Assembly (NCBI GenBank): GCA_008501545.1
Contig: QQUM01000587.1
Coordinates: forward strand, 1 to 7,698
DNA length: 7,698 bases
Direction of reading: 5' to 3'
Origin: Calditrichota bacterium
GTDB lineage: Bacteria > Zhuqueibacterota > Zhuqueibacteria > Zhuqueibacterales > Geothermadaptataceae
Below the pieces are notes generated by a model. That model worked only from the letters and a program-made list of their open reading frames with translations. It was not told the DNA's origin and did not search any database. This document shows, one piece after another, positions 5,399 to 7,698 of the stretch (positions are counted from its first letter, which is position 1; each line of letters begins with the position of its first letter). A program made the position numbers and the translations under genes.

Positions 5399-7698
5399 TT
5401 ATCGCAGATAAACCATTTTCTTCGTCGCGGTAAAGGTACCGGTTTCGATGCGGACATAATAAACGCCACTGTTTAATAATTGGCCATCATTATTCCTCGC
5501 ATCCCATGTGTAGGTTATTTCACCTGCGTTGTGTGCTTTATTCTCGGCGAGGGTTCTCACTTCAACGCCAAGGACATTGTAGATTCGAAGTGTCACATCA
5601 GCTGCCTCAGGCAATGCAAAACCAATTGTTGTAGCAGGATTAAAAGGATTTGGATAGTTTTGCATCAACTTAAATTCCGATGGCAATTCTGCAGCGCCAT
5701 TGGACACAGATGTCGTTGTGTAGTTAACGCTCACGGGGCCATGGAAAGTGATTTCACCATTGAAGGAAACGTCTGCAATTTTGTAGAAATATGTGTTTCC
5801 CGACAGTACATCACTATCCTGGAAAGAATATGATGCACCGCTAGCAGAATTGCCCTGCCCGGCGATGATCTCTTCATTAATTTTGAGGTATTGACCATTT
5901 TCTGACTCACTGCGATAAACATTGAAGCCCATGTTTTCTGATTCAGAAGCTGTGGACCATGCAAGTTCGATAAATCCATCACCCGCACTTGCCGCAAAAG
6001 TTGTCAGTTCAACAGGGATCAACTGATCCTCATTAATGTAAAGAACCACACCATCATGATCCGAACTATACAGTGCTGTAGCACCGCCATCATTGCGGTA
6101 TTCTTCACCAACATCGGCATTGCCCCGGGCGAATTCCAGACCGGTGACATAAGGACTCATTGCGGATGAAGTAAGAATATGATCCAATACCTGCGCACTT
6201 CCCTGGTAAATGTATGAATAACGATTCGTTGCTGCCGCTGAAAGCACTTGATTTGTTAAGTTCGGTTCGACGACTTCCGTTCCGGGGATCAATGCTTCGG
6301 ATGCATCTGCGGGATCGCCAATAATTTGTCCAAGTACATCAACATAGCCGTCAGTGAATTCAAAAGCATTAAAATCACCAAGCACAATCAAATTTATGTT
6401 TGGATCGGCCGTTTGCAGGTCCTGCACCATATTGGAGACAGATGTCGCTGCAAGATCGCGCTTGTAACGGACACGCGGCCCATCACTTGGATCATCAATA
6501 CCATTAAGGGAACGCAAGTGGACGTTGAGCACGGTCAAGTTTTTACCACCTGCAAGTTGTGCAACCATTTTCAACGGTGGACGATCGTGTAAAATACTCG
6601 TCGAACCACCAAAGGTATAAGTCTCGGCTGCCCCAAGTTCTTCGACACCGCTTACGGGAATATCACTTCGTACGAGATAGCCAACAAAAATATCACTGCT
6701 GGTATTGCTGCCAACAAAGTATGTCGAATAATTCAGGCCGGCGTCATCTGCCAAAATTTCTGCAGCGAGGGCGTCGAGTTCAGTTTGGCCACCAACTTCC
6801 TGAATTGCAATAATGTCGGGCGCTTTCATGGTGAGTCGGATAAATTGAGAAAGTTTATCCAAACGTACGGAGTAGTCGCTCGCACCGGATAGCAACCGCT
6901 CGACATTTAATGATCCAACTGTTATCTCATTTGATGTTTCATCGCGAACTTCCCCGGGCATTGTTGGAACGTTGCTGAGAGAGAGTGATGTTGGCCACAA
7001 TTCGTAATCACTATATTCATAACCGATTACGCCTGTGGCTTCAAATGTTGAACCACCAACGAGATAAGTATTTGCCAGGCCAAGACGATCGGGATCCAGC
7101 TCGAAAACTTCCGGGTTACCATCCCAAACAGGCAAGCCACCGAGGCCAGGATATGCGATACCCGGTTCACGGAATGGGCGGGTCGCCGAAGCGACGATGA
7201 AAGCTTCTGCAATCGGATCAGAACCGAAACGCTGGTTGCCGCTGGTTACTGTACCGGCTGCAATGTGAACAAGCATACCCTCAAATCGTTCATATTCTGT
7301 GCTCGACTGTGGAGCATTAGGTGATGGTGTTGTCGCGTCCAATTCGATAGCTGCCGGCAAAGGATTACCGGCTGATACCAGGCTAACTGATGGAGAATTT
7401 GAAAACTCAGTCAAATCGAAAAATTCAACAACTTCACCGGTCACATCAACATGATCACCAACAGCAACAGATGGGGCACCGCCAGTATAAACCCATATAC
7501 CGTTTGATGTTTGGGGATCAGCATCATCACGGGCATCCGGTGTTTGCATCGCGAAGCCGTCAGGGCCGACTGCCGTTACGACATTATTTTCTGTTGTAAC
7601 TGTCTGACCAGCATATGGACTTGCCAAGCCGCTGCTTTGGATTTCATAGATTTCATATGTAGAAGTGACGTTGATTGTAGTAAATGTAAATACAAAAT
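5399..7698 (-). CDS. T9SS-secreted ExeM/NucH-type extracellular nuclease, N-terminus beyond window
   Basis: The frame is open to the right edge: 765 residues are visible, so the gene is 5'-partial and the TTG at 7625-7627 is not a real start. Numbering from the first visible residue: an OB-fold-type region at about 10-250, with IYEIQSSG at 16-23, SPYAGQTV at 26-33 and NPEVFELDPDRLGL at 194-207; an EEP nuclease domain at about 258-555; a fibronectin-like domain at about 561-658; and a T9SS type A sorting domain at about 674-765 with QNYPNPFNP at 679-687 and the end KKMVYLR. The EEP active-site set looks complete: SLNVERL (N264), DIIAIQEV (E300), LNVHLRS (H393), LGDFNAF (D441, N443), VLDHIL (D505, H506) and SSDHDG (D546, H547). 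Such enzymes cleave DNA outside the cell with divalent metal, for nutrient release or matrix turnover. The sorting domain implies outer-membrane export and surface attachment or release. No cysteine occurs in the visible part. The signal peptide is not visible. Confidence 0.93.
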   Translation of the reverse strand, partial: FVFTFTTINVTSTYEIYEIQSSGLASPYAGQTVTTENNVVTAVGPDGFAMQTPDARDDADPQTSNGIWVYTGGAPSVAVGDHVDVTGEVVEFFDLTEFSNSPSVSLVSAGNPLPAAIELDATTPSPNAPQSSTEYERFEGMLVHIAAGTVTSGNQRFGSDPIAEAFIVASATRPFREPGIAYPGLGGLPVWDGNPEVFELDPDRLGLANTYLVGGSTFEATGVIGYEYSDYELWPTSLSLSNVPTMPGEVRDETSNEITVGSLNVERLLSGASDYSVRLDKLSQFIRLTMKAPDIIAIQEVGGQTELDALAAEILADDAGLNYSTYFVGSNTSSDIFVGYLVRSDIPVSGVEELGAAETYTFGGSTSILHDRPPLKMVAQLAGGKNLTVLNVHLRSLNGIDDPSDGPRVRYKRDLAATSVSNMVQDLQTADPNINLIVLGDFNAFEFTDGYVDVLGQIIGDPADASEALIPGTEVVEPNLTNQVLSAAATNRYSYIYQGSAQVLDHILTSSAMSPYVTGLEFARGNADVGEEYRNDGGATALYSSDHDGVVLYINEDQLIPVELTTFAASAGDGFIELAWSTASESENMGFNVYRSESENGQYLKINEEIIAGQGNSASGASYSFQDSDVLSGNTYFYKIADVSFNGEITFHGPVSVNYTTTSVSNGAAELPSEFKLMQNYPNPFNPATTIGFALPEAADVTLRIYNVLGVEVRTLAENKAHNAGEITYTWDARNNDGQLLNSGVYYVRIETGTFTATKKMVYLR

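Noticed and set aside
5393..5406. TGCGAT/ATCGCA dyad spanning the nuclease stop codon
   Set aside because: It has a two-base loop and 6-bp arms, half inside coding sequence (the final Leu-Arg codons); likely coincidental next to the much stronger hairpin.
1..7698. CRISPR array, tRNA/rRNA, insertion sequence, phage or defence genes
   Set aside because: No regularly spaced repeats, RNA-gene signatures, transposase or integrase motifs, or defence-type domains are visible on either strand.

Overview
The window is about 7.7 kb of bacterial DNA with moderate GC (somewhat over 40% by eye). All six protein genes lie on the minus strand, so transcription runs from right to left. The large gene at the right end closes with a type IX secretion (T9SS) type A sorting domain containing a QNYPNPFNP motif. 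This points to the Fibrobacterota-Chlorobiota-Bacteroidota (FCB) superphylum, perhaps a Calditrichota-, Ignavibacteria- or KSB1-like lineage. The phylum is an inference from this domain style, not a marker-gene assignment.

Layout in transcription order. (1) 5399-7698 holds a secreted multidomain nuclease of the ExeM/NucH type: an OB-fold region, an endonuclease/exonuclease/phosphatase (EEP) catalytic domain, a fibronectin-like linker and a T9SS sorting domain. Its reading frame is still open at the right edge, so its true N-terminus is missing. (2) 5120-5398 is a 279-bp intergenic stretch. It carries a strong nested hairpin just after the nuclease stop and a plausible sigma-70-like promoter for the genes to the left. 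(3) 5119 to 1549 is a tight three-gene module: a half-length TauE/SafE (TSUP) membrane protein, a sodium/solute symporter (SSS) and a Tat-exported GH109-type Gfo/Idh/MocA protein. Gaps are only 43 and 51 bp, so this is probably one operon. (4) After 117 bp comes a second pair, 1431 to 1: a UbiA-superfamily prenyltransferase resembling decaprenyl-phosphate phosphoribosyltransferase, then a conserved protein of unknown function that starts inside the UbiA gene (25-bp overlap) and runs off the left edge.

How they may work together. GH109 proteins are NAD-dependent glycosidases that release N-acetylgalactosamine. An exported GH109 next to a sodium-coupled symporter suggests extracytoplasmic cleavage followed by sugar uptake. 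The TSUP protein would move a small anion of unknown identity. The UbiA pair looks like a separate function, the making or processing of a polyprenyl-phosphate-linked pentose, possibly for an envelope glycan. The nuclease would act outside the cell on DNA.

I see no RNA genes, CRISPR array, insertion sequence, integrase or attachment site. Most of the content is recognisable. The least understood parts are the gene overlapping UbiA and the hairpin after the nuclease.
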